64,000 nucleotides of DNA from UBA6168 sp041163745 (GTDB taxonomy: Bacteria > Bacteroidota > Bacteroidia > Chitinophagales > Saprospiraceae): NCBI GenBank assembly GCA_041163745.1, contig JBEAQU010000033.1, positions 1 through 64,000 of the forward strand. Direction: 5' to 3'. Positions 25,590 through 34,980 of the stretch are shown in pieces; position 1 is the stretch's first letter; the number at the start of each line of letters is the position of its first letter. A model generated the notes under the pieces. That model had not been told where the DNA came from, did not search any database, and was given only the letters and a program-made list of their open reading frames with translations. The translations under genes and the position numbers were made by a program.

Positions 25590-27419
25590 CTACCCGCCGG
25601 CATACATATGCTCGATCTGTTCGGCGTATTTCCGGAGGATGACCCTTCTTTTCAATTTCATCGTCGGCGTCAGTTCCGCTTCCGAGCCGTCCGTTTTCAT
25701 TGGTTCCCAGGCATCGGACAGGAGGGTGAATTGCTTGATCTGGTCGATGTGGCTGAAGAGCGGGTTGTATTCGTTGAGGATGCGTTGGTAACGGGAGACC
25801 ACCTCCGGCAGGCCGACGGCTTCCGCCAGGGAAAGGCTGCCCAGGCCGTGGTGGCGGCACCAGTCGAGCAGAGCCTCTCTGGCCGGAACGATCAGGGCGG
25901 ACACGAATCGGCGTTGTTCGCCCACGACCATGATTTGTTCGATGAGGAAAGCCTCCTGTAATTTTCGTTCGATGGGGCCGGGTGCCACATACTTGCCGCC
26001 GGAGGTCTTCAGCAATTCCTTCTTGCGGTCGGTGATCTGGAGGAAGCGGCGGCCCTGCGGCCCGGTCACCCAGCGGCCGATGTCGCCGGTCCGCAACCAA
26101 CGCGCTCCGTCCCGCTCGAAAATCACCGCCGCCGTTTCCACCGGCTTTCGGTAATAACCGAGCATGATGTTCGGACCGGTGGCCAGGATCTCCCCTTCCC
26201 CCGGTCCGTAGGAAGAATCGGTGTCGTCTATTTCGACCCGCACGCCGTCGATCGGCATGCCGACCGTCCCGAAACAGGCTCCCGCCGCATCGAATCGGTT
26301 GACCGTCAGGCCTGGAGAGGATTCCGAAAGGCCATATCCCTCCCGCACGGGAATGCCGGCGGCACAAAACACCTTCGCTATCTTTTCTGGGCAGGCGGCG
26401 GCGGCCGTGAAGATGCCCTTGACCTGTCCGCCCAAGGCCTGCCGCCATTTCCGGAAGACCAGGAGGTCTGCCAAGGCGAAGGAAATCCGCTTCCAGCCGT
26501 TGGGCCGGCGGTGGAGGTCAAAGTCGTCCGCCAGTCGGAGCGACCAGAAGAACAATGCCCGTTTGACACCCCGGAGGGTCAGCCCTTTGTTGTAAATTTT
26601 TTCATACACTTTCTCCAGCAGACGGGGTACTGTCGTGAAAAAATGCGGACGGATGACCTGCAGGTCGCCCGTCTCGCCACCCAGATTGTCCGTTCCTGTC
26701 TGTACGACGGTCACACCCAGATAAATGTAAAAGTAAGTGGCGACCCGCTCGAAGACATGGCAGAGGGGCAGGAAACTCAGCACCCGGTCGCCGGGAGACA
26801 CGGGAGCCAGGGCAGCCATGGCCAGGATGTTGGAGACGATGTTCGCATGGGACAGCATCACGCCTTTGGGTTCTCCGGTCGTACCGGAGGTGTAGATGAT
26901 GGTGGCCAGGTCGGACGGGCGGATGGCAGCGGCGCGCTCCCGGACCGGATGCATGTCTCCTGTTGTCCGAAGCTCTTCCCAATGGGGTGCCGTCGGCACC
27001 GGGTCGAAGGAATAGACCTCCGCCAAGGAAGGGATGTCGGGCTGGACGGAGCGGACCTGCCGGAGGGGTTCCTCCCCGCCGCAGAAGCAGTAGCGGACTT
27101 CAGCCTCATTGAAAATATAAGCGTATTCCCTGCCGCTGATGGTGGGGTATACCGGAACACCGATGGCGCCGGCCATTTGGATGGCCATGTCCATGACCAC
27201 CCATTCCGGTCGGTTCCGGGTGGCGACCAGCGCGACCTTATCGCCCGGCCGGATACCGAGACGGGTGACCAGTCCCAGGCTGTATTCCGCTACGAGCCGG
27301 ATCAGCTGTTCGGTGGAATGGTACGCCCATCTGTCGCCGGTCCAATATCCGAAGCATTGGTCCAGCGGATAATTGGCTTGTTGGTAGGGTAGGAAGTCGA
27401 ACAACCTGGTCGGAGTCAT
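25590..27419 (-). CDS. Long-chain acyl-CoA synthetase (AMP-forming)
   Basis: Adenylate-forming enzyme of 609 aa that activates fatty acids to acyl-CoA. The P-loop-like motif is YTSGTTGEPKGVMLSH (about residues 173-188). Other blocks are GYGLSESSPGLTVN and the hinge region TGDIGRWVTGPQGRRFLQITDRKKELLKTSGGK (shown here only to name the TGD and DRKKE motifs). The last motif continues to a C-terminal subdomain with PTMKLKRR. The sequence is of the long-chain FAA1-like type common in Bacteroidota. It lies 72 bp downstream of the O-methyltransferase gene on the same strand. Confidence 0.93.
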   Translation of the reverse strand: MTPTRLFDFLPYQQANYPLDQCFGYWTGDRWAYHSTEQLIRLVAEYSLGLVTRLGIRPGDKVALVATRNRPEWVVMDMAIQMAGAIGVPVYPTISGREYAYIFNEAEVRYCFCGGEEPLRQVRSVQPDIPSLAEVYSFDPVPTAPHWEELRTTGDMHPVRERAAAIRPSDLATIIYTSGTTGEPKGVMLSHANIVSNILAMAALAPVSPGDRVLSFLPLCHVFERVATYFYIYLGVTVVQTGTDNLGGETGDLQVIRPHFFTTVPRLLEKVYEKIYNKGLTLRGVKRALFFWSLRLADDFDLHRRPNGWKRISFALADLLVFRKWRQALGGQVKGIFTAAAACPEKIAKVFCAAGIPVREGYGLSESSPGLTVNRFDAAGACFGTVGMPIDGVRVEIDDTDSSYGPGEGEILATGPNIMLGYYRKPVETAAVIFERDGARWLRTGDIGRWVTGPQGRRFLQITDRKKELLKTSGGKYVAPGPIERKLQEAFLIEQIMVVGEQRRFVSALIVPAREALLDWCRHHGLGSLSLAEAVGLPEVVSRYQRILNEYNPLFSHIDQIKQFTLLSDAWEPMKTDGSEAELTPTMKLKRRVILRKYAEQIEHMYAGG

Positions 27420-27490
27420 GGCATGGTGTGTTTTTTCTCAAGGGGCAAGATAAAAAAAATCCACCGACGCCACGGCCGTATCCGGCGTCA

Positions 27491-28123
27491 TCATTTTTTC
27501 CTGGCGACGAGGAGGCCGTCGCGGACCGGCAGCAGGAGATTCTCCACCCGGGGGTCTTCGTGTACCCTTCGGTTGAAATCCGCCATGCGGCGGGTATCGG
27601 CATCCTGGCAGGCGGGGTCGAGCACTTTTCCACCCCAGATGGCGTTGTCGGCGAGGATGAGACCGCCGCTGCGCACCCGGTCCATGACCATTTCGTAATA
27701 CAACAGGTAATCGAACTTGGCTGCGTCGATGAAAACCAGGTCGAAAGGTTTCGGCAGGGTCGGTATGACGGTCCGCGCATCCCCGATGTGGAGCCGGACC
27801 TTGTCGGCCAGGCCGGCCTGGCCGAGGTAATGCCGGGGAAATTCCGCCAGCTCCGGATTGATCTCGATGGAGTGAAGGCAGCCATGCGACGGCAGCCCGG
27901 CCGCCAGACAGACGGCTCCGTATCCGGTGAAAGTTCCGATTTCCAGGGCGAGGGCCGGCTGTTGCAGCGAACAGAGCAGGTAAAGCAGATGGCCCTGCAC
28001 CTTTCCGGACATCATCTGCGGGGAAAGCGTACGCAGGTGGGTTTCCCGCTCGAGATCGTGCAGGACTTCCACCGGCAGGGTCGTATGCCGGTCGCAGTAG
28101 GAATGCAGGGTTCGGTTGTCCAT
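27491..28123 (-). CDS. Class I SAM-dependent O-methyltransferase (caffeoyl-CoA OMT-like)
   Basis: Enzyme of 210 aa. The SAM site is ALEIGTFTGYGAVCLAAGLP (motif I, about residues 57-76), then LHSIEINPEL. The metal/catalytic region is DLVFIDAAKFDYLLYYE, with GLILADNAIWGGKV downstream, the arrangement of cation-dependent O-methyltransferases. The frame is open to 28330, but ATG 28123 fits the family length. A perfect -7 box lies 82 bp upstream. The physiological acceptor is unknown; homologues act on small catechol-like molecules. Confidence 0.9.
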   Translation of the reverse strand: MDNRTLHSYCDRHTTLPVEVLHDLERETHLRTLSPQMMSGKVQGHLLYLLCSLQQPALALEIGTFTGYGAVCLAAGLPSHGCLHSIEINPELAEFPRHYLGQAGLADKVRLHIGDARTVIPTLPKPFDLVFIDAAKFDYLLYYEMVMDRVRSGGLILADNAIWGGKVLDPACQDADTRRMADFNRRVHEDPRVENLLLPVRDGLLVARKK

Positions 28124-28204
28124 ATCGATCGATGGAGAGCGGCGGCCGACAGCGGGCATCCGTCGGCGGATGCGGGCCGGCGGTCTGCCGCCACGGCACT
28201 GGCA

Positions 28205-28212
28205 CAAAGGTA
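28205..28212 (-). promoter_or_regulatory. -7 box for the O-methyltransferase
   Basis: On the minus strand this reads TACCTTTG, a perfect TAnnTTTG match, 82 bp before the start codon at 28123. The preceding gene's end is at 28303, so the gene can have its own transcript. Confidence 0.5.
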
Positions 28213-28302
28213 TTGGAATCGCTTCGTTGAGGGGCGGCCGGGGCGCGGGCAAAGTTCCGCAATTCGGACGAAAAATCAGGCGGGAAAAAGACGGCGGGCC
28301 GG

Positions 28303-30660
28303 CTACAGGAATCTCTTGCGGCGGAGCCACAACATCAGCAGCCCCAGGACCAATACACCGGCGGCCAGTCCTATCTGCAGGAAAAGGTCCCGTCTGAACT
28401 GGATGCTGCTCAACAGGTAGTACGCATTCGCCGCCGCAGGCGTCCCGGTGCCGGGCGTCAGCTCCCAGTTCGAAGGGTCACCGTTGTCCAGATGGGGCAA
28501 CAACAGGTTCAGGGTGAACACCGAATCGGAAGGCAACAGCTCATACCCGGTGCTGTCCACGGCGGATCCCTCCGCCGAGAAAAGCTCGATGGTTTCCCGG
28601 CGCTTGTTCAGGCCGAAGGAGAGGCCCCCGATGACCGTCTGGACCTGCGGATGCAGGGAAATGAAACGTGCGGAATCCTCACATACCACTACGTACCCCC
28701 CCGGCGGAAGGGTATAGGCTGGGAAACGGAAGGTATGGTTGCGATCCGTCAGCATCCAATTTTCCAGGTTGACCATCCGGTCGGAGCGGTTTAGGATTTC
28801 CACCCAGTCGCGGCTGCGCTTGTTATTGCAGCTGATTTCATTGATGATGACCCGGTTGACGAAGGGATCTTCGTGTTTCTCGAAGACGGCCTTCAACGGT
28901 GTGGACATCTTGGAGAGGTCGAGCACCAGCTCCCGGGCAGAGGAGGCCACCCCCTTTCCTTCCCACCGGACGAAGCGGTGGCCCAGGTCGGGAACGGCAC
29001 GGAGGCGGACCGGCACCCCGGGAAAGTAACTTCCCTGGAAGGCCTGGCGGACTTCCAGGTTCTCATTGACCTGCACCCGGCCGCCACCGTCGATGGCAAG
29101 CGCCAGTTTCCGAGGCGCCCCGACCTGGAAATGGTCCGACAGGAACTGCCACATGTAAGCCGGCCTTTCGCGGGCGAAGGTCCGAAGGACCTCCACCTCA
29201 GACTCCCATCTGTCGAGGGACAGGCGCCAACGCTCCAGGTGGCGCGGGATTTCGGGTGAAAGCATGCGGGATATGCTGTCGATGCGGGCAAGGACATGAC
29301 CGGTCGACAGGTCGGTGTTGAGATAATCTGCAAAGCGGTTGATGAAAGTTTCCCGGAAATGGTCGTTGGCCAGCAATTTCCGCAGCAGCAGGGTGCTCCA
29401 GGGCGGGTTCGGCCAGTGGGGGCCGTTGGGTTCGGTATGGAATGCCAGGGAGTTGTTGCGGTATGCCTGCGAGCCGTTCAGGCCGAAACCCCAATCCGTG
29501 TCGTAGAGCACCCAACGCCAGCGGCCGTCCGGTGTCTGTGGTCGCCAGAACTTGATGTTGCCGCCGGCATCCTGGTTGTCGACGTATATCTGGGCGATCT
29601 GAAGGTCTATGAAACTGTTCACATCCATCCGACGGCACACCTCGGCGTAATGCCGGTTGTCGGACAGGTCGTTCCCTTGGATATAGGACACCAGGTTCCG
29701 GTAATGGGACAGCGAGCCGTTGCGTAAGGTCACGCGGTGTTCGATCAGGTCGATGCTGTCGCTGTCCACCCCGTAATGGCCGGCGAAATAGTACCGGTTG
29801 ATCTTCTCCCGGACGTTGTATATTCCCCAGTACTGGCCGTTTATGTAGCAGTGTGCTGGTTGGTAATCCTGTATGTCGACATGCCAGTTCCTGGCCAGCG
29901 ACGTGATCAGGGCGTCCCGGAAATGGGAGCGACCGAAATCGCTGCCGCTGTTCCGAAAGACGAGGTACTTGAACTTGCGGAGCCCTTTTTTTCCAAATAC
30001 AGGATGCCGCACCCGCGATTCCCCGTACCGGCTGCGGGCGACGACCTGCACCGATTTCTGTGGAAAAATCCGGCTCATTCCCCCGAACAGCCGCAGGCCG
30101 ACCTGGTCGGCCCACTGGCTGGTTCCGTCCGGCTCGAACCATTCGAAATTCGCGGAAATCTCCCGCCGGCTCCAGAAGTTGGCACCCGGCAGATGCCAAA
30201 GGGAATCGATGGCGTTGGGTCCGCGGACAAAAAGTCCGATTTCCGGGTCGAACAACATATCCGAAGTCGTGGAGAGGGAGATGGTCGGGATGCTGGTTTC
30301 CGGCTCTCTCAGGAAATAGGTCTGTGAAAAAACCTTGCTTTTGCGACCCGCGACGATCGCGAAGGCACGGATGACGGTCGTCTGCCGGATCGGAACTGGT
30401 CCTCGGTAACGGTTTTCCTCCGATGCCGTGGGGCGGGATCCGTCGACCGTGTAGTAGATCAGGGCGCCAGGCGACAACAATTGCACCGCTACGGAATCTT
30501 CCAGGAAACCGCCCTCCGGGGTGAACTCCACCCGGAGCGGAGCCGGCTCCCAGACCTCCTCCCCGCCGGATTGCGCCGGCAAGGTGATCGGCGCCGATAC
30601 CAACAACAGCATCAACAAACGCAACAGCCGCAGGGAATCCTTTTGGTAGGTCATGTCCAT
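28303..30660 (-). CDS. CotH-kinase-family surface protein with lamin-tail domain and C-terminal membrane anchor
   Basis: Exported protein of 785 aa. Signal peptide about residues 10-35 (LLRLLMLLLVSAPITLPAQ). Next is a chitobiase/hexosaminidase C-terminal-like beta domain with YYTVDGSRPTASE (about 65-120). Then comes a CotH region of about 350 residues with KSVQVVARSRYG, YLVFRNSGSD, INGQYWGIYNVREKINRYY and WVLYDTDWGFGLNG. A lamin-tail beta domain follows (INEISCNNKRSRDWVEILN, about 640-735). The last 25 residues are a hydrophobic helix followed by RRKRFL, so it is membrane-anchored rather than sorted by the type IX C-terminal domain. CotH proteins include secretory protein kinases; activity here is not proven. 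ATG 30660 gives the signal; the frame is open to 30843. Confidence 0.85.
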   Translation of the reverse strand: MDMTYQKDSLRLLRLLMLLLVSAPITLPAQSGGEEVWEPAPLRVEFTPEGGFLEDSVAVQLLSPGALIYYTVDGSRPTASEENRYRGPVPIRQTTVIRAFAIVAGRKSKVFSQTYFLREPETSIPTISLSTTSDMLFDPEIGLFVRGPNAIDSLWHLPGANFWSRREISANFEWFEPDGTSQWADQVGLRLFGGMSRIFPQKSVQVVARSRYGESRVRHPVFGKKGLRKFKYLVFRNSGSDFGRSHFRDALITSLARNWHVDIQDYQPAHCYINGQYWGIYNVREKINRYYFAGHYGVDSDSIDLIEHRVTLRNGSLSHYRNLVSYIQGNDLSDNRHYAEVCRRMDVNSFIDLQIAQIYVDNQDAGGNIKFWRPQTPDGRWRWVLYDTDWGFGLNGSQAYRNNSLAFHTEPNGPHWPNPPWSTLLLRKLLANDHFRETFINRFADYLNTDLSTGHVLARIDSISRMLSPEIPRHLERWRLSLDRWESEVEVLRTFARERPAYMWQFLSDHFQVGAPRKLALAIDGGGRVQVNENLEVRQAFQGSYFPGVPVRLRAVPDLGHRFVRWEGKGVASSARELVLDLSKMSTPLKAVFEKHEDPFVNRVIINEISCNNKRSRDWVEILNRSDRMVNLENWMLTDRNHTFRFPAYTLPPGGYVVVCEDSARFISLHPQVQTVIGGLSFGLNKRRETIELFSAEGSAVDSTGYELLPSDSVFTLNLLLPHLDNGDPSNWELTPGTGTPAAANAYYLLSSIQFRRDLFLQIGLAAGVLVLGLLMLWLRRKRFL

Positions 30661-31138
30661 TTTTATAGGTGCCGAACAGGCTGGCGTCGCTTTCCGACCT
30701 GCATAAGGCTGTCTATCCGCCACAAAGAGACCATGAGGCTTCTCGCCACTACGGTCTGTCGGAAGGAATCGGGGAACAGGTATGAAAGGGAGTGCTGTGA
30801 ATCCGAACAAAAAAAAGGCAAATATCAGGTTTGCACCTGACAAATCGGAGTGCTTGCAAGAATTTTATTATAGCCGTAATTCATATACATCAGCATGGCC
30901 AAGCATGCGGCCAGCGCATGTATGGTCGCCCGCATGCGCGCCTGCATCTGTCGCCGTCCATGGAAGGAGTCGCCCCCGGCGACCACCTTACGCTCCCTTG
31001 CTTAGAGGGCAGCGGACTTGACCACCGGGGCGCACCACCCGGGCCATGCGGGTGGACATGCAAAGGTCGGGAGGCGAACAGAACCGACGTTTCGTCCTTG
31101 CTTGTTGCGCTTGCAGGAGGTAGTTCAGCGGCAGACCG
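30661..31138. other. Divergent non-coding region with a run of hairpins
   Basis: No gene is supported. TCAGGTTTGCACCTGA (30825-30840) has perfect 6-bp arms around TTGC. Between 30969 and 31055 there are successive hairpins: GTCGCC/GGCGAC (30969-30983), a CCCT/AGGG stem near 30996-31009 and CCACCCG/CGGGTGG (31035-31055). Their function is unknown. Confidence 0.4.
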
Positions 31139-31146
31139 TATATTTG
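31139..31146 (+). promoter_or_regulatory. -7 box for cydAB
   Basis: TATATTTG, a perfect TAnnTTTG, 45 bp before the cydA start. No TTG lies at the ideal 19-21 bp distance; the nearest is at 31111-31113. Confidence 0.5.
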
Positions 31147-31190
31147 TCCTGTCCGGGGCAAGCGCCCGCGCGTTCATCCAACAGACCCGT

Positions 31191-32564
31191 ATGGAAGTAG
31201 AGATCCTTTCGAGAATCCAGTTCGCCTTCACCGTATCGTTCCATTACATCTATCCGCCTCTCAGCATCGGGTTGGGGTTGTTCATGGTCATTTCGGAGGG
31301 ACTGTACCTGCGGACACGCGACGAGGCGTATGCACAGCTCACCCGCTTCTGGACCAGGATCTTCGCCCTGACCTTCGGAATCGGGGTGGCCACCGGTATC
31401 GTGATGGAATTCGAGTTCGGCACCAACTGGGCCACCTATTCCCGCTATGTGGGGGACATCTTCGGCAGTGCCCTGGCGGCGGAGGGCATCTTCGCCTTTG
31501 CGCTCGAGAGCGGTTTCCTCGGCATCCTGCTGTTCGGCTGGAACAGGGTTTCTCCGCAGGTGCATTTCCTGTCCACCCTGGGTGTTTGGCTCGGCTCCAT
31601 GTTTTCGGCCGTTTGGATTGTCATCGCGAATTCCTGGCAACAAACCCCGGCAGGATACCATATCGTCGGCGAAGGCATGTCGGCACGGGCGGAGATAACC
31701 GATTTCTGGGCCATGGTGTTCAACCCTTCCAGCGTGGACCGGCTCCTGCACGTATGGACTGGAGCCCTGTTGGCGGGCGCCTTCCTGGTCATGAGCGTCC
31801 ATGCCTGGTACCTGCTCAAGGGCCGGCACCAAGCGGTCTCCACCAAGGCTTTCCGGATTGCGCTGGTCATCGCGATGGTCGGCAGCCTGACGCAACTGCT
31901 GACGGGCCATCGGTCCGCGGAAGGCGTCGCCGAGAACCAACCGGCCAAGTTGGCGGCCCTCGAGGGCCACTTCCCGGCACGGGCCGCCGCCGACATGTAC
32001 CTCTTCGGATGGGTGCATGCAGCGGAAAACCGCACCGTCGGCCTACGGATTCCCGGCGGACTTTCCCTGCTGTTGCACGGAGATGCGGAAGCACCGGTCA
32101 CCGGATTGTCGGCGTTCTCCCCGGCGGACCGGCCGGGTGCCGTCAATGCTGTTTTCCAGTTCTATCACCTGATGGTCGCCATCGGCATGACCCTGATCGC
32201 GCTGACCCTGACCGCCGGATTCCTTTGGTGGCGGGGCAGCCTGTTTTCCCAGCGCTGGCTGCTGCACCTGTTCGTCTGGGCCGTCCTCCTGCCCAACATC
32301 GCCAACCAGGCAGGCTGGTTCGCCGCGGAAATGGGCCGTCAACCCTGGGTGGTGTACGGATTGCTGCGTACCTCCGATGCCTTGTCCGCCGCAGTCACCG
32401 CCCGACAGGTCCTCTTCTCGCTGGTCCTGTTCACCGTCCTGTACCTGCTGCTGTTCGCGCTGTTCCTGTACCTGCTGAACAAGAAGATCGTCCACGGACC
32501 TGCACAGGACACCCCCCTCCTGCATCGGCCTCGCCAGGAGGACATCACCCGTACCCTTCCATGA
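31191..32564 (+). CDS. cydA: Cytochrome bd oxidase subunit I
   Basis: Haem-bearing quinol oxidase subunit in the inner membrane, 457 aa. His18 (QFAFTVSFHYIYPP) corresponds to the b595 ligand His19 of E. coli, Glu98 and Glu106 (AAEGIFAFALESGF) to Glu99/Glu107, and His187 (RLLHVWTG) to the b558 ligand His186. The quinol-loop signatures ENQPAKLAALEG and GWFAAEMGRQPWVVYGLLRT are intact. The shorter length than E. coli CydA (522 aa) indicates the short-Q-loop type. ATG 31191 is set by homology although the frame is open from 30831. CydB follows after 19 bp; the pair reduces O2 at high affinity. Confidence 0.97.
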   Translation: MEVEILSRIQFAFTVSFHYIYPPLSIGLGLFMVISEGLYLRTRDEAYAQLTRFWTRIFALTFGIGVATGIVMEFEFGTNWATYSRYVGDIFGSALAAEGIFAFALESGFLGILLFGWNRVSPQVHFLSTLGVWLGSMFSAVWIVIANSWQQTPAGYHIVGEGMSARAEITDFWAMVFNPSSVDRLLHVWTGALLAGAFLVMSVHAWYLLKGRHQAVSTKAFRIALVIAMVGSLTQLLTGHRSAEGVAENQPAKLAALEGHFPARAAADMYLFGWVHAAENRTVGLRIPGGLSLLLHGDAEAPVTGLSAFSPADRPGAVNAVFQFYHLMVAIGMTLIALTLTAGFLWWRGSLFSQRWLLHLFVWAVLLPNIANQAGWFAAEMGRQPWVVYGLLRTSDALSAAVTARQVLFSLVLFTVLYLLLFALFLYLLNKKIVHGPAQDTPLLHRPRQEDITRTLP

Positions 32565-32583
32565 AAACCCATATCAGACGGAC

Positions 32584-33612
32584 ATGATACTCGGTACAGA
32601 CTATCCCACCCTTTGGTTCCTTGTCGTCGGCGGCCTGTTCAGCGGGTACGCCATCCTGGACGGATTCGACCTGGGCGCCGGGGCCTGGCATCTTTTTTTC
32701 CGCAAGGAGGAAAGCCGCCGGATCGCCCTGAACGCCATCGGACCGGTTTGGGATGGCAATGAGGTCTGGCTGGTCATCGGTGGCGGGGCCTTGTTTGCCG
32801 GGTTCCCCCCGGTCTACGCAACCTTGCTCTCCCTGATGTACGTCCCCTTCATGCTGTTCCTGGCCTGCCTCATCCTGCGGGCCGTCGCCATCGAGTTCCG
32901 GAGCAAGGAACCGATGCGGTGGTGGCGGCAGACCTGGGATGTGCTGTACAGCGTCTCCAGTGCCTTGCTGGCCTTCCTCCTGGGCGTGGTATTGGGCAAT
33001 GTGCTGTACGGCATACCGCTCGGGGAAGGCTTCAGCCTCCAAGGCCATTGGCTGCAGTTCCTGCATCCCTACGCCCTGCTCGTCGGCGGCACCACGCTTT
33101 CGCTTTTCATGATGCATGGTGCCATCTACCTGACGATGAAGACGGAAGGTCGGTTGTTCGCCCGCGTCAACCAATTGCTGCGGCGGTCCATGACACTGTT
33201 CATCCTGCTGTTCTCCCTGACGACGCTGGTCACCCTGCTGTTCATTCCGCACCTGTCCGACCGGTTCCGCCAGATACCCTGGCTCGGCGTCGTCCCGCTG
33301 CTGGCCGTCCTGTCCATCGCCAATATCCCTCGCCTGGTCACCAACCGGAAATACGGGCCGGCGTTCGCGTTCTCCTCCTTGACTGTCAGCCTCCTGCTCT
33401 TCATGGTCGCCATCGAACTGTACCCGGTGCTGATTCTTTCCACCGTTGACCCGAAATATCACCTGACGGTCCATAACGCTGCCGCCTCCCCGGCTTCGCT
33501 GTCCATCATGCTGACCATCGCCGCCATCGGAGCCCCGCTCGTGCTCGCGTACACCGCTTTCGTATTCTACACCTTCCGCGGCAAGGTCCGGATGGATGAT
33601 TCGAGCTATTGA
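32584..33612 (+). CDS. cydB: Cytochrome bd oxidase subunit II
   Basis: Polytopic inner-membrane partner of CydA, 342 aa, about eight helices. It starts with the family hallmark LWFLVVGGLFSGYAILDGFDLGAG, followed by GPVWDGNEVWL. The C-terminal half holds the usual helices and YTAFVFYTFRGKV. No cydX or cydDC gene is adjacent. It ends just before the large repeat array. Confidence 0.96.
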   Translation: MILGTDYPTLWFLVVGGLFSGYAILDGFDLGAGAWHLFFRKEESRRIALNAIGPVWDGNEVWLVIGGGALFAGFPPVYATLLSLMYVPFMLFLACLILRAVAIEFRSKEPMRWWRQTWDVLYSVSSALLAFLLGVVLGNVLYGIPLGEGFSLQGHWLQFLHPYALLVGGTTLSLFMMHGAIYLTMKTEGRLFARVNQLLRRSMTLFILLFSLTTLVTLLFIPHLSDRFRQIPWLGVVPLLAVLSIANIPRLVTNRKYGPAFAFSSLTVSLLLFMVAIELYPVLILSTVDPKYHLTVHNAAASPASLSIMLTIAAIGAPLVLAYTAFVFYTFRGKVRMDDSSY

Positions 33613-33724
33613 GGGCGCAGGCCGACATGCCGGTGCCCTGATTTCGGAGGGTGTGCCCCGGCGGCACCACACCGCTTCTTGGTGATGAATAGGGATGCGG
33701 AATCTTTGGTGCCGTGACGGGGCG

Positions 33725-34660
33725 CAATTCATATTGTCGGTTCCGCTTTGCGCTGAGTTGATGTGTGATGTCGCGGCCGAAGTGATGACGGAATGGCGGG
33801 TTGGTTGTTCAAGGAAGGTTCTTTCTCCCCGCTTCGCGGGAATGCTGGTACGCTGCGGATTCGTTGGGCTGAGGTTGATCTTGCTCCCCGCTTCGCGGGG
33901 ATGCTGGTACACGAATTTAAGAGGATTAGGCTAATTACAAGAATTTTTTTTCTTTAATTTTTTGATTGTGAATCTGTTGCGTAGTGCGGCGCCATCTTTC
34001 TTACCAGTATTTTGCTCCCCGCTTCGCAGGAAGGGTTTGCGGCGCTGGGCACAATCGCTCGGCTGAGGTTGATTTTTGTTCCCCGCTTCGCGGGAATGCT
34101 GGTACACGAATTTAAGAGAATTAGGCTAATTACAGGGATTTTTTCTTTCTTTAATGAGTTGACTGGGAAGCTGTTGCATGGTGCGGCGCCTTTTTTATTA
34201 CCAGTATTTTGCTCCCCGCTTCGCGGGAAGGGTTTGCGGCGCTCGGCACAATCGCTCGGCTGAGGTTGATTTTTGTTCCCCGCTTTGCGGGGATGCTGGT
34301 ACAAGAATTTAAGAGAATTAGGCTAATTACAGGGATTTTTTCTTTCTTTAATTAGTTGACTGGAAAGCTGTTGCATGGTGCGGCGACTTTTTTATTACCA
34401 GTATTTTGCTCCCCGCTTCGCGGAAAGGGTTTGCGGCGCTCGGCACAATCGCTCGGCTGAGGTTGATTTTGCTCCCCGCTTCGCGGGAATCTGGTACACG
34501 ATTTTAAGAGAATTAGGCTAATTACAAGGATTTTTTCTTTCTTTAATTAGTTGACTGGAAAGCTGTTGCATGGTGCGGCGCCTTCTTTATTACCAGTATT
34601 TTGCTCCCCGCTTCGCGGAAAGGGTTTTGCTACCGATTTGTGATCCGACAGTTCGGTTTA
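33725..34660. repeat. Tandem array of the CCCCGC hairpin repeat, unit about 196 bp
   Basis: The family leader (ATTGTCGGTTCCGCTTTGCG and GCGGCCGAAGTGATG) is at 33736-33790. Hairpin cores then lie at 33827, 33886, 34017, 34081, 34278, 34474 and 34606, among others. Starts at 33886, 34081, 34278 and 34474 give a period of 195-197 bp. Each unit holds two inverted hairpins about 131 bp apart, an AT-rich core GAATTAGGCTAATTACAGGG plus T-tract, GGTGCGGCGCC, TTACCAGTATTTTG and GGTTTGCGGCGCTCGGCACA. The array ends with GTGATCCGACAGTTCGGTTT at about 34639, also seen near 170 and 1860. Confidence 0.9.
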
Positions 34661-34980
34661 CGGTTCCGCAAAGGAGGGGCGCATTTTCAACCCTTCGTGA
34701 TGAGAGGCAGTGGTGAAAGGGGCGATGCCGTGTCGGGCCGGACGGCAATGCAACGGTCTGCGGCGGATGGCTGTCGCTTCCCCTGCCACAATTCTGTTTG
34801 CGACAGCCGTCGAACCATCGCCCTCCGGTGACCGACGGTGAACTTTTTTCAGAAAATAAGCTTGTAAAGAGAACCGTCGGTCTTTCACCCAGCCGGACGG
34901 CATCCCCGTCAGGAACCATCTGCCTGTTCCATATGATTCGGAGCCGGCGGAAGCACCTGTCGGGCCAAAACCATCCGCAC
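34661..34980. other. Non-coding stretch with a 9-bp inverted repeat
   Basis: No gene is supported. GGCTGTCGC (34769-34777) and GCGACAGCC (34800-34808) could form a stem with a 22-base loop. The following gene's frame opens at 34798, but its conserved start is later. Confidence 0.35.

Noticed and set aside
31116..31190. tRNA-like start (GGAGGTAGTTCAGCGGCAGA resembles a D-arm)
   Set aside because: No anticodon stem or T-arm follows, the acceptor ends do not pair, and a perfect promoter box lies inside at 31139.
33827..34620. CRISPR array
   Set aside because: Repeats are regularly spaced, but the intervening sequence is the same in every unit, so there are no unique spacers, and no cas gene is nearby.
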